A DNA stretch of 64,000 nucleotides from JAJCYK01 sp965212195. Lineage in GTDB: Bacteria > Bacteroidota > Bacteroidia > Cytophagales > Cyclobacteriaceae. Of this stretch, positions 17,442-26,309 are shown piece by piece. The notes under the pieces were generated by a model, which ran no database searches, was not told the DNA's origin, and worked only from the letters and a program-made list of their open reading frames with translations. The stretch is from assembly GCA_965212195.1 (NCBI GenBank), contig CBDBUW010000010.1, forward strand, positions 558,001-622,000, written 5' to 3'. Position numbers and translations under genes: made by a program. The number at the start of each line of letters is the position of its first letter. Position 1 is the stretch's first letter.

Positions 17442-20400
17442 TTAAAAGGTAATCTGCCAACCAAATTGCCAAATTCGAGGTTGCGGTGATGCTCCGCCGT
17501 CCTGACCTGTAGCTAGGGGAAACTCTCCTTTTTGGAAACTTTGCGCCCTTCCTACTTCCGGATCAAATCCGGAATAGTCCGTAAATGTAGCTAGGTTTTG
17601 AATTCCTATGTAGGCTCGTATGCCAGAAATGAAATCCAATTTATCCAGTAGTTCTACCGGAAGAGTGTAGCCCAGCTGCAAATTCTTAATTCTCATAAAA
17701 TCTGCATCTTCTATCCAGCGGTCGGAATATCTTTGATTACCATTGGGATCGCTTTCTGTAAGCCTGGGTATACTGTTGCTGGTACCGGCTCCGGTCCAAC
17801 GATTCAACACCGAGGATGAGAAATTTTGACTTCCTGATAAACTCTCGTTTTCAGAACGGCCCTGGTTATAAACCTGTCGGTCCCCCACCCCTTGGAAGAA
17901 TATGGCTAAGTCAAATCCCTTGTAGGCCCCATCCAACTGAATCCCATAGAAAAAACCGGGAATAGGGCTTCCCAAGATGGTACGGTCATTGGCGTCTACT
18001 ACCCCGTCCCCGTTCACATCTACAAACCGAATATCACCTGGTTCCAAGCCACCGGAAAATACATCGGGAACTGCCGCGTTAACTTCTTCCTGAGTTTGGT
18101 ATATTCCATTGGTTCTGTACCCGTAGAAATGGCCCACGGATTCGCCAACCACAGTTCGGTGTGTCTGACCACCTCCAATACCGGTATTAATGCTGGTAAC
18201 TTCTCCCAGATCCAGCACTTCGTTATTAACGGTGGTGATATTAGCCGAGATGCCATAGCTAAAGTCACCTGCAGAGTTGCGATAACTGGCAGAAAGCTCG
18301 ATACCTGTATTGCGGATCTCTCCAACGTTAGCATCTGCCGGTAAGAAATAACCCGATACGAAGGGTAATGGCAGACCGATCAGTACATCTTCTGATTTCT
18401 TGTTGTAATAGTCAAAAGTAACGTCCAGTTTTCCTTCCAGGAATGAAGCGTCAAAACCGATATCGAATTGGGTACTTGTCTCCCACTTAAGCGCTTCGTT
18501 GGCAAAGTTTACGGGAGCCGGACCCCGGCTAACTACCTGACCATCTCCTATTATGTAGAATATTGTAGATTGTAGAGCACTTAGGAAAGCGAAGTTGACT
18601 CCAGTAAATTGGTTACCGGATTGACCCCATCCAGCCCTTACTTTCACATCATCTATCCAGTTAGTAGAAGGAAAGAAATTCTCTTCGCTAACCCTCCATC
18701 CGGCAGAGAATGATGGGAAAATATCATCACGATTGTCTTCTGCAAAACGGGAAGTGGCATCACGTCGCACGTTTACCGTGGCCAAATATTTGTTCATGTA
18801 GGAATAATTAATCCTACCCAGAATACCTTTAAGGGCCCACAGGTCTCCTTCATTGGCCGCCGCCACTGCAGTACCTGTGGCCGGGAAATTGGTATTAAAT
18901 AGATTCCTACCCTGTATCCTGACTTTATCAAATTCGAAATTAGTTTCTTCGTACCCTAACAGAACGTTCAAATTGTGATCTCCAAACTCCTTAGTGTAAG
19001 TCAGTGTATTAGTCCAATTGGTGGTAAGTTCCACTGGTCTGGAATTAATACCTAAAGACTGTCGCACATCAAGACCTGTGAAGGAAACCTCTGATTGCAG
19101 GATATTAGCATTTCCCACGTTATAATCGATACCACCGGACATTCTAAAGGTCAAGCCTTCGATGATTTTAAATTCTCCGTAGATATTTCCTAATATCTTG
19201 GTGTTCTCTATAGTAGTTCGATTAACCCGGGGGTCGGTTCTAAAAACATAGTTTTGTGCAAAGCCATCCCCTATGGTGGTGGGGTTCTCTTGGTTATAAC
19301 CGAAGGGTCCGTTAGGATCAAAAACCTGAAAATAGGGAGCGTTTTGTGAGGCATTGAAAGCCGCTGCACAACAATCACCCACCCCTTCAGATTGGGTTAA
19401 GCGATCGGTACGGCTGATCAATATGGATTCTCCAAATCTGAGTCTGTCTCCGGCTTTCACGTCGCCATTGACCTTTACGGAGTATCTTTCAAAGTTCTGT
19501 CCGCGCTCAATCCCCTCATTGCTTTGGTAGCCTCCGGAAATGAAGAAGTTTACATTTTCCGTTCCTCCACTAACCGTGATGTTGTGACTTTGCATAGGAG
19601 CACTCTGAAATACCTGGTCTTGCCAGTCCACCTCCGGTAAGCCTCTGAATGAAGATAGATCACGGCCAAGTTCACCTTGGATGTCAATGTATTGATCCTT
19701 GTTAAGCACACTGAGCGATTCTCTTACTTCCGCGGTGCCTACATATCCGTCATAACTCGCTCTGATACGACCTGATTCACCTCTTTTGGTGGTAACGATG
19801 ATCACACCGTTGGCCGCTCTAGATCCATAAATCGCTGCTGCAGAGGCATCTTTTAATACGTCTATGGATTCGATATCACTAGGATTAATTCCCGCGAGTG
19901 GATTGGAATCCGTGGTAGAGGAGGTATTTACGGTAATATTAGTGGTTTGAACAATAGGCACTCCATCAATCACCCAAAGCGGTTGATTATTACCTACAGT
20001 CCCTACTCCGCGTATCCTTACGTTGATCGGTGCCGCTGGGTCGCCCGCCCGGTTGATTATACTAACACCGGCCACTTGTCCGGCCAATGCCTGGTCGGGG
20101 CTGTTAATCGGCCGGGTAGCAATTTTTTCAGCGGAAATGGAGCCGACTGCCCCGGTAAGATCCACCTTTCTCTGGGTACCATATCCCACAACCACCACTT
20201 CTGAAAGTTGTTGAAGGTCCGCGGCCAAGGCAATATTGATGCTCTGACGGCCACTAACGTTGACCTCTTGGGCTTCATAGCCTACGAATGAGAAGACCAA
20301 GGTAGCATTTGAAGCAGCCTGTAAGTTGTAATTACCATCGGTATCGGAGATCGTACCACTGGTAGTACCCTTTATCAGGATATTTACGCCAGGCAAGCCT

Positions 20401-20510
20401 TCACCGCTGGATGCGTCGGTCACCTTACCCGACACTGATTGAGCCTGAAGTTGTACGTATCCCAAAAGGAATACGAAACTCAGGAAAAATTTAAAGATAA
20501 AGTTTCGCAT
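17442..20510 (-). CDS. SusC/RagA-family TonB-dependent outer-membrane transporter
   Basis: A 1022-residue TonB-linked porin. The signal peptide ends around LQAQS, followed by a carboxypeptidase-regulatory-like domain (about residues 25-100, VSGKVTDASSGEGLPGVNIL), a TonB-box-like segment EVVVVGYGTQ, the plug domain (about 115-230, with VRIRGVGTVGNNQPLWVIDG and AAIYGSRAANGVIIVTTK) and a beta barrel ending in WQFGWQITF with the terminal Phe of outer-membrane proteins. It imports an oligomeric or bulky substrate with its SusD partner. The upstream intergenic region, shared with a divergent LacI-type gene, holds candidate operators, which suggests substrate-dependent control. Confidence 0.95.
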   Translation of the reverse strand: MRNFIFKFFLSFVFLLGYVQLQAQSVSGKVTDASSGEGLPGVNILIKGTTSGTISDTDGNYNLQAASNATLVFSFVGYEAQEVNVSGRQSINIALAADLQQLSEVVVVGYGTQRKVDLTGAVGSISAEKIATRPINSPDQALAGQVAGVSIINRAGDPAAPINVRIRGVGTVGNNQPLWVIDGVPIVQTTNITVNTSSTTDSNPLAGINPSDIESIDVLKDASAAAIYGSRAANGVIIVTTKRGESGRIRASYDGYVGTAEVRESLSVLNKDQYIDIQGELGRDLSSFRGLPEVDWQDQVFQSAPMQSHNITVSGGTENVNFFISGGYQSNEGIERGQNFERYSVKVNGDVKAGDRLRFGESILISRTDRLTQSEGVGDCCAAAFNASQNAPYFQVFDPNGPFGYNQENPTTIGDGFAQNYVFRTDPRVNRTTIENTKILGNIYGEFKIIEGLTFRMSGGIDYNVGNANILQSEVSFTGLDVRQSLGINSRPVELTTNWTNTLTYTKEFGDHNLNVLLGYEETNFEFDKVRIQGRNLFNTNFPATGTAVAAANEGDLWALKGILGRINYSYMNKYLATVNVRRDATSRFAEDNRDDIFPSFSAGWRVSEENFFPSTNWIDDVKVRAGWGQSGNQFTGVNFAFLSALQSTIFYIIGDGQVVSRGPAPVNFANEALKWETSTQFDIGFDASFLEGKLDVTFDYYNKKSEDVLIGLPLPFVSGYFLPADANVGEIRNTGIELSASYRNSAGDFSYGISANITTVNNEVLDLGEVTSINTGIGGGQTHRTVVGESVGHFYGYRTNGIYQTQEEVNAAVPDVFSGGLEPGDIRFVDVNGDGVVDANDRTILGSPIPGFFYGIQLDGAYKGFDLAIFFQGVGDRQVYNQGRSENESLSGSQNFSSSVLNRWTGAGTSNSIPRLTESDPNGNQRYSDRWIEDADFMRIKNLQLGYTLPVELLDKLDFISGIRAYIGIQNLATFTDYSGFDPEVGRAQSFQKGEFPLATGQDGGASPQPRIWQFGWQITF

Positions 20511-20651
20511 AGTATGGTGATTTAGTTTACGATTAGATGCGTTTTTGATTTATTGAAAAAATTCAATTTCATTGCTGAAACTAAATTTCCACATATAGCA
20601 TAGCCAAACTACCCTATATCTATAATAAGTTAGAAGGCCTTGACCAGAAAT

Positions 20652-20688
20652 CAAAAATATAACCGGGCAATTGACAGGATTTAACAAA
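20652..20688 (-). promoter_or_regulatory. Candidate Bacteroidota promoter for SusC
   Basis: On the minus strand TATTTTTG (complement of 20652-20659) matches the Bacteroidota -7 consensus TAnnTTTG. A TTTG (complement of 20685-20688) lies 25 bases further upstream, a little beyond the usual spacing for the -33 element. The implied 5' leader would be about 140 bases. Confidence 0.35.
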
Positions 20689-20697
20689 AAAACGATC

Positions 20698-20713
20698 CCG
20701 GTAACGTTCCCGG
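20698..20713. promoter_or_regulatory. Candidate LacI-family operator 1
   Basis: CCGGTAACGTTCCCGG is an imperfect palindrome with 7 of 8 positions paired and the central CG typical of LacI/GalR-family operators. It lies between the divergent SusC and LacI-type genes, just upstream of the candidate SusC promoter elements. Confidence 0.5.
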
Positions 20714-20738
20714 AAAACGATATTTTTACTATCTTATT

Positions 20739-20765
20739 AAAAAACGCAATCGTTTGCGGTTTTTT
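20739..20765. promoter_or_regulatory. Candidate LacI-family operator 2
   Basis: CGCAATCGTTTGCG (20745-20758) is a 14-base palindrome with 6 of 7 positions paired and a central CG, flanked by six A on the left and, after one G, six T on the right, so the symmetry extends to about 27 bases. It ends 28 bases before the LacI-type start codon. A near-consensus -7 element TATTTTTA lies just upstream at 20721-20728, so binding here would fit autoregulation. Confidence 0.55.
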
Positions 20766-20792
20766 GGGATAAATACAATTTAGTCCTTGGTG

Positions 20793-21821
20793 ATGAACAA
20801 CCAGGTTACCATACGGGATATTGCTCTAAAACTCAATATCAGTACCTCGACCGTAAGCAGGGCGTTACGTGGTGTCCCTGACATCAATCCTAAAACCAAA
20901 CAAGCTGTTTTGGACATGGCGGAGGAGCTACACTATGAGCCCAATGTCATTGCTCAGAGTTTACGCAGTAATAAAACCAATATTATCGGAGTGGTGGTGC
21001 CTGAAATAGCCATTCACTTTTTTTCCTCGGTGATCAGCGGTATCCAGGATAAAGCCTCCGAATACGGTTACAACATTATGATCTGCCAGTCCAACGAAAA
21101 CCAGCAAACTGAGCTGGCAAACCTAAAAGCATTGGTTTCCAGTAGGGTTGACGGGCTTTTGATCTGTTTGACCAGGGAATCTACGGACTTTCGATATTTG
21201 CACCAACTGCATCAACAGGAAATTCCCATGGTACTATTTGATCGGGTTTGCGAAGAATTACCGGTGTCACAGGTGATTGTAGATGACCGTCACGGTGCCT
21301 TTCAGGCGGTAGCCCACTTGTTTGCAAATGGTTATCGCAGGATCGCACATTTAGCCGGCCCTTCAACGCTTAATATCAGCCGGGGACGACTTCAGGGGTA
21401 TCTGGAGGCACTGGACACTTTTAATATGGAGCGGCTCCCAGAACTGATAGTGGAATGTCCACATATGAAGGACTCCGCGGCCGCAGCTACCCATCGGTTG
21501 CTGGATCTGCCTCATCCGCCTGATGCCATATTCGCAGTCAACGATCCTGTGGCCATTAATGCAGCTGAAGTTATTGATAAAAGAGGTTTACATATCCCGG
21601 ACCAAATAGGGCTGGTCGGATTTACGGATGAACCCGTCGGTCAGCATATGACACCAGCATTGACTACGGTAGCACAACCATCCTATGAGATCGGGCAGGT
21701 AGCTATGGAATTGTTCCTGGAGCAAATGAATATACCCGGCAAATTCAAGCCCCGCAAGAAAATCCTTAACACCAAATTGGTAGTAAGAGGCTCATCCCGC
21801 AAAACTCTTCAACCTCAATGA
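20793..21821 (+). CDS. LacI-family transcriptional regulator
   Basis: A 342-residue LacI/GalR-type regulator. The N-terminal helix-turn-helix reads VTIRDIALKLNISTSTVSRA, with the hinge helix region near YEPNVIAQSLRSNKTNIIG. Residues 60-330 form the periplasmic-binding-protein-like effector domain (GVVVPEIAIHFFSSVISGI, PDAIFAVNDPVAINA, TTVAQPSYEIGQVAMELF). The effector is probably a sugar or derivative imported by the adjacent system. The start is the ATG at 20793; TTG and GTG codons directly upstream are alternatives. It is divergent from SusC with two candidate operators between them. Its stop directly abuts the stop of the convergent DUF5009 gene. Confidence 0.93.
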   Translation: MNNQVTIRDIALKLNISTSTVSRALRGVPDINPKTKQAVLDMAEELHYEPNVIAQSLRSNKTNIIGVVVPEIAIHFFSSVISGIQDKASEYGYNIMICQSNENQQTELANLKALVSSRVDGLLICLTRESTDFRYLHQLHQQEIPMVLFDRVCEELPVSQVIVDDRHGAFQAVAHLFANGYRRIAHLAGPSTLNISRGRLQGYLEALDTFNMERLPELIVECPHMKDSAAAATHRLLDLPHPPDAIFAVNDPVAINAAEVIDKRGLHIPDQIGLVGFTDEPVGQHMTPALTTVAQPSYEIGQVAMELFLEQMNIPGKFKPRKKILNTKLVVRGSSRKTLQPQ

Positions 21822-22934
21822 TCAGATCTTAAAGAAGATCCCTTTTTTGTAAAGCCAGTAGCAAAGATACCACATGATGGCGAGTACCAACAGCGCATTC
21901 GTAATGGCCAGATAGGGAGCCGGAATGCCCAACATGCCCAAAAACCCATCATTGAAGATCTTGACAAATCCCGTAAGCCAACGATGTCCCAGAACTTCGG
22001 CAAAGAGGTATATAAATATGGAATTGGTACCTACTATGATAAACATACGAGCCCATTTGCGGTATTTTTTAAGGTCAACGAACCAATAAAAGAGCGCCAA
22101 AGTCCACAAACACCATCCCCCCGAAGCAAATACGAAGGAAGTGGTAGAAATCCGCTTCACAATGGGAGTGATAGACAATAGATCCAATCCGTAACCTATA
22201 ACCAGACATACCAGTCCGAAAATAAGGAATGTTCTGATCTTCGATCTGGGCTCCTTTTCTTTGTTCAATAATATGGCTCCGCAAATAGCTCCCCAGATGG
22301 TATGAGCAGCCGTGGGAAGGCAGTTGATGGTGACCCATCCCCCACCGGGATTGATCTTGCCCATGAGTATCATATCCATCCAGCTGCCAAAGTTTTGATC
22401 CTTTACGAATGGTGCTGAGGGGTCGTAGGTACGATATAGTATTTCGGTTAATACCAAAAACAACAATGACACTATCAGTTGGGTTTTGATGGGGTACCTC
22501 ATCAATAAAAAGGTGACCAATATGGTAAAAGACAATTGCGTTAAAACATTCCACAGTTCCCAAACAAGTTTATCATTGTAAACACAATGCAGGCCCACTC
22601 CAAAAAGCAACAGCAAAAAGCAGCGCAACAAGATATGCTGAAAAGCCTCATTCCAAGTGGCTCCCTTGGACATCCTGCCTTTTAGGGAAAATGGCATGGC
22701 CACCCCTACTATAAACATGAAAAAGGGCTGGATCAAATCCCAAAAACGCAATCCATTCCAGGGGTGATGGTGAAATTGCCGTACCAGGGTAGCTCCTAAG
22801 GTACCCTCTGCAAAGAATTCCGTAAAAGCATGGTACACTAATGCAGCTTCTGCAATCAACAGAAACATGGTAAGACCACGGTACGCATCCAGTGAGACTA
22901 AGCGATTCGATGAAGGTAGTTTTTCAGAGGCCAT
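21822..22934 (-). CDS. DUF5009 / NagX-type multi-pass acyltransferase
   Basis: A 370-residue integral membrane protein with about ten hydrophobic helices. The opening LVSLDAYRGLTMFLLIAEAA is the signature of the heparan-alpha-glucosaminide N-acetyltransferase-like / DUF5009 group (often called NagX). Conserved motifs include NGLRFWDLIQPFFMFIVGVAMP and INCLPTAAHTIWGAICG. Members are thought to transfer acetyl groups to sugars across the membrane; the actual substrate is unproven. It is convergent with the LacI-type gene, the two stops touching at 21821/21822, and its promoter must lie in the 311-base region upstream. Confidence 0.85.
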   Translation of the reverse strand: MASEKLPSSNRLVSLDAYRGLTMFLLIAEAALVYHAFTEFFAEGTLGATLVRQFHHHPWNGLRFWDLIQPFFMFIVGVAMPFSLKGRMSKGATWNEAFQHILLRCFLLLLFGVGLHCVYNDKLVWELWNVLTQLSFTILVTFLLMRYPIKTQLIVSLLFLVLTEILYRTYDPSAPFVKDQNFGSWMDMILMGKINPGGGWVTINCLPTAAHTIWGAICGAILLNKEKEPRSKIRTFLIFGLVCLVIGYGLDLLSITPIVKRISTTSFVFASGGWCLWTLALFYWFVDLKKYRKWARMFIIVGTNSIFIYLFAEVLGHRWLTGFVKIFNDGFLGMLGIPAPYLAITNALLVLAIMWYLCYWLYKKGIFFKI

Positions 22935-23245
22935 GATGGGTTTTATTTAAAGCCTTTGCACCCTGTATCTCTGATGAGCGAGGGGCTGTGGGCGGGTTTA
23001 CAGGTTGGGTATTGGTTATATACCAGGAGATGAACAGGCCGAAGCCTTTATGGAGATCTGTCATATTTACACTTCCAAAACTATGCACACCAGCATTTCG
23101 GGAAGTAACTCATAGGAATCTAAAAATAGCTAATTATTTGAACTGGAAAAATCATAGCAGGGAAATTTCCTTTAGGCTAATTTTAACTTTTTGCCTTTGC
23201 ATTCTCTTATATTGCAGTGAAGATCCTTAAATATCCAGTGTCAGT
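22935..23245. other. Divergent intergenic region, no gene
   Basis: This 311-base stretch separates the DUF5009 gene from glpD and must hold both promoters. I could not place a convincing Bacteroidota -33/-7 pair. The only striking element is a 10-base perfect palindrome, GGAAATTTCC at 23161-23170, about 75 bases before the glpD start. An 80-codon open frame at 22988-23230 lacks family features and is not supported. Confidence 0.5.
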
Positions 23246-24817
23246 ATGAAACGTGAATTCATGATCAAAGCTATCACCGAAGACCCCCAGAAGGTTTGGG
23301 ATCTGATTGTGATCGGCGGAGGGGCCAGTGGGTTAGGAACCGCTGTTGATGCCACCACCAGAGGTTATACCACCTTGCTCCTGGAACAAGCTGACTTTGC
23401 CAAGGGTACCTCCAGCCGCAGTACTAAACTAGTGCATGGCGGAGTTCGCTATCTGGCACAGGGTGATGTCTCGCTGGTTTTAGAAGCCCTTCATGAAAGG
23501 GGATTACTACGCAAGAATGCGCCTCATTTAGTCAAGAACCTGGCCTTTATTATTCCCAATTACGCGTGGTGGAGTGGTCCTTTTTATGCCATTGGCATGA
23601 AAGTCTATGACATGATGGCCGGTAAGCTTGGACTGGGTCCCTCTGAAATGATTTCCAAGGAAGAAACCGTTAGTGCTATTCCCAATATTAAAACGGAAGG
23701 ATTAAAAGGGGGCGTGATTTATTATGACGGACAGTTCGACGATTCCCGCTTAGCCATAAATCTCGCGCAGACATTCAGCAAGAACAACGGAACCCTGGCC
23801 AACTATTTCAAGGTAACAGGATTATTAAAAAATCAGGACGGCTTGGTAGCTGGAGTGACCGCCACGGATGTGGAAACCGGGAATAGTCACCAGATCATAG
23901 CCAAGGCCGTAGTAAACGCAACTGGGGTTTTTACAGATGAAATACGCCTGATGGACGATCCTCAGCATAAGAAAAGTATTCGTCCCAGTCAGGGTGTGCA
24001 CCTGGTACTGAATAAGGATTTTCTGAAGGGTAAATCCGCCATCATGATACCTAAGACCGACGATGATCGCGTGTTATTTGCTGTTCCCTGGCACGACAGA
24101 GTTATTGTAGGCACTACCGACACTCCACGCGAGGACCCGGAATTGGAGCCTCAACCCCTTGAAGAGGAAATTAATTTTATACTAAAAACTGCCGGTCGCT
24201 ACCTTACCAGGGCTCCCAAGCGTGAGGATGTACTGAGTATCTTTGCTGGGTTAAGGCCATTGGCAGCACCAGACGATGAAAATGACCAAAGCACGAAGGA
24301 AATATCACGCAACCACTTGCTGATCGTCTCCCTAAGCGGACTGATCACTATTACCGGTGGTAAATGGACTACCTATCGGAAAATGGGAGAGGATACCGTT
24401 GATAAAGTGGCTTTGGTAGGCGGCCTGGAGGAACGACCTTGCATCACCAAGAACATGCCTATTCACGGTTATGCCCAGAATTTTGATCATAAGGATCATT
24501 TACACATTTATGGATCGGACCGGGCCGCTATCTTACAGATCATAGAAGAAAGCCCAGAGTTGGGAGAAAAGCTACACCCCCACTTAGATTATTTAGGAGC
24601 AGAAGTTTTATGGGCTGTAAAAGAGGAAATGGCTCGCACAGTTGAAGATGTACTTGCTCGTAGGGTCAGAGCCCTGTTTATGGATGCCAGGGCCAGTATG
24701 GAAATGGCTCCTAAGGTCGCAGCCATTATGGCACAGAAGTTAGGTCGAGATCAACAATGGATTGAGGAACAAGTTACGGACTATAAGAAACTCGCTCTCC
24801 GCTATATCCTTAGTTGA
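23246..24817 (+). CDS. glpD: Aerobic glycerol-3-phosphate dehydrogenase
   Basis: FAD-dependent glycerol-3-phosphate dehydrogenase, 523 residues, which oxidises glycerol-3-phosphate to dihydroxyacetone phosphate and passes electrons to quinone at the inner membrane. The Rossmann motif VIGGGASGLG is near residue 22. The family blocks TSSRSTKLVHGGVRYLAQGD, VNATGVFTDEIR, SQGVHLVLNK, TDTPREDPELEPQP and ITGGKWTTYRKMGEDTVD follow in order, with the C-terminal helical domain after about residue 390 (EEMARTVEDVLARRVRALFM). The ATG at 23246 is listed; an in-frame ATG at 23261 is possible. It appears monocistronic, with the next gene convergent. Confidence 0.93.
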   Translation: MKREFMIKAITEDPQKVWDLIVIGGGASGLGTAVDATTRGYTTLLLEQADFAKGTSSRSTKLVHGGVRYLAQGDVSLVLEALHERGLLRKNAPHLVKNLAFIIPNYAWWSGPFYAIGMKVYDMMAGKLGLGPSEMISKEETVSAIPNIKTEGLKGGVIYYDGQFDDSRLAINLAQTFSKNNGTLANYFKVTGLLKNQDGLVAGVTATDVETGNSHQIIAKAVVNATGVFTDEIRLMDDPQHKKSIRPSQGVHLVLNKDFLKGKSAIMIPKTDDDRVLFAVPWHDRVIVGTTDTPREDPELEPQPLEEEINFILKTAGRYLTRAPKREDVLSIFAGLRPLAAPDDENDQSTKEISRNHLLIVSLSGLITITGGKWTTYRKMGEDTVDKVALVGGLEERPCITKNMPIHGYAQNFDHKDHLHIYGSDRAAILQIIEESPELGEKLHPHLDYLGAEVLWAVKEEMARTVEDVLARRVRALFMDARASMEMAPKVAAIMAQKLGRDQQWIEEQVTDYKKLALRYILS

Positions 24818-24850
24818 CCTCTAGGGGGAAACGGGGATGGTACGCTACCG

Positions 24851-26305
24851 TCAGGCCAAAATCGATTTTACCAGTTCACCATGGACATCAGTAAGTCGAA
24901 AACGCCGGCCTTGAAATTTAAAGGTTAATCGTTCATGATCAACCCCTAATAAGTGGAGCAGTGTAGCTTGAAAATCGTGTACATGTACGGGATTTGCCGC
25001 CACATTATAACCGAATTCATCAGTAGCCCCCCAGGTGAATCCTTTTTTAACTCCGGCGCCCGCCATAAATATGGTAAAGCATTTGGGATGGTGGTCGCGG
25101 CCATAGTCGATCTCAGTGAGCTTTCCTTGGGAATAATTGGTACGGCCAAACTCTCCACCCCATATGACCAAGGTGTCTTCCAGCATACCCCGCTGCTTGA
25201 GGTCCTTGATCAACGCGGCAGTAGGCTGATCCGTTTCCTTACACTGGGTACGTATGGCCTTGGGCAAGTTGCCATGTTGATCCCAGCCCTGATGGTAAAG
25301 CTGGATAAACTTAACGTCCCGTTCCGCCAACCGGCGGGCCAGTAAGCAATTAGCCGCATATGTCCCGGGCTTACGGCTGTCGGGACCGTACATATCATAG
25401 ATATAATCCGGTTCGGTGGAGGTATCCATGATTTCCGGAACTGAGGTTTGCATGCGGAAAGCCATTTCGTATTGGGCCATGCGGGCCAGGATCTCGGGGT
25501 CACCTACATCTTGATAATTCAGGGTTTCCAGTTGACTTAAGTGATCCAACTGCTCCCGGCGGCTAGCCTCTGTAACACCTGGAGGGTTATTCAGGTAAAG
25601 CACGGGGTTTTTACCGGCACGGAACTGCACTCCTTGATGTTGGGAAGGTAAAAATCCGTTACCCCATAGCCGTGAATAAAGAGGTTGGCCATATTTGTCC
25701 TTAGTGAGTAGCACTACAAAAGAAGGCAGGTTTTGGTTGTCACTGCCCAACCCGTAGCTCAACCAGGAACCAATGGACGGTCGACCTGGAAACTGAGAAC
25801 CGGTTTGTATAAAAGTTATAGCGGGATCGTGATTTATGGCCTCAGTATACATGGATTTTATAAAGCACAGATCATCCACCAGTTCTGAGGTATAGGGCAT
25901 TAGATCGCTTACCCAAGCCCCGCTGTTGCCATGTTGTTGGAAGTTGAACTGAGTACCGGCTAAAGGAAAACTGGCTTGTCCTGCCGTCATACCGGTAAGT
26001 CTCTGCCCTTGACGTACGCTTTCAGGGAGCTCCTCACCATTCATCTTATTCAGCAAGGGTTTATAGTCAAATAGATCCAGTTGCGAGGGAGCTCCGCTTT
26101 GGAACAGATAGATCACTCGCTTTACTTTAGGTGTAAAATGCGGTTTGCCTAATGAACCTGGCGTCACCAAAGGTTCAGAGGATTGACCAAACAGACCTAC
26201 AGGATCCAGAAAAGAGGCCATGGACAAAGCTCCCAGTCCCAATGAGGTTTTGGTAAGAAAATCCCTTCTGGTATAATGATGATCTTGATGGTCGCAGTGG
26301 TGCAT
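24851..26305 (-). CDS. DUF1501 protein with Tat signal
   Basis: A 484-residue protein of the DUF1501 family, related to sulfatase/alkaline-phosphatase folds and typical of Planctomycetes. It has a twin-arginine signal (YTRRDFLTKTSLGLGALS) at residues 11-28. Family blocks are VKRVIYLFQSGAPSQLDLFD, WVSDLMPYTSELVDDL, GSQFPGRPSIGSWLSYGLG, VIWGGEFGRTNYSQ and GRDHHPKCFTIFMAGAGVK. Its function is unknown. It starts 4 bases after the stop of the PSD1-type gene, the usual partner in genomes that carry this pair, and is the last gene of the long operon beginning near 40020. Confidence 0.92.
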   Translation of the reverse strand: MHHCDHQDHHYTRRDFLTKTSLGLGALSMASFLDPVGLFGQSSEPLVTPGSLGKPHFTPKVKRVIYLFQSGAPSQLDLFDYKPLLNKMNGEELPESVRQGQRLTGMTAGQASFPLAGTQFNFQQHGNSGAWVSDLMPYTSELVDDLCFIKSMYTEAINHDPAITFIQTGSQFPGRPSIGSWLSYGLGSDNQNLPSFVVLLTKDKYGQPLYSRLWGNGFLPSQHQGVQFRAGKNPVLYLNNPPGVTEASRREQLDHLSQLETLNYQDVGDPEILARMAQYEMAFRMQTSVPEIMDTSTEPDYIYDMYGPDSRKPGTYAANCLLARRLAERDVKFIQLYHQGWDQHGNLPKAIRTQCKETDQPTAALIKDLKQRGMLEDTLVIWGGEFGRTNYSQGKLTEIDYGRDHHPKCFTIFMAGAGVKKGFTWGATDEFGYNVAANPVHVHDFQATLLHLLGVDHERLTFKFQGRRFRLTDVHGELVKSILA

Positions 26306-26309
26306 AATG

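Noticed and set aside
22988..23230. 80-codon open frame in the intergenic region before glpD
   Set aside because: No family features, mixed amino-acid composition, and it occupies the region where both divergent promoters must lie.
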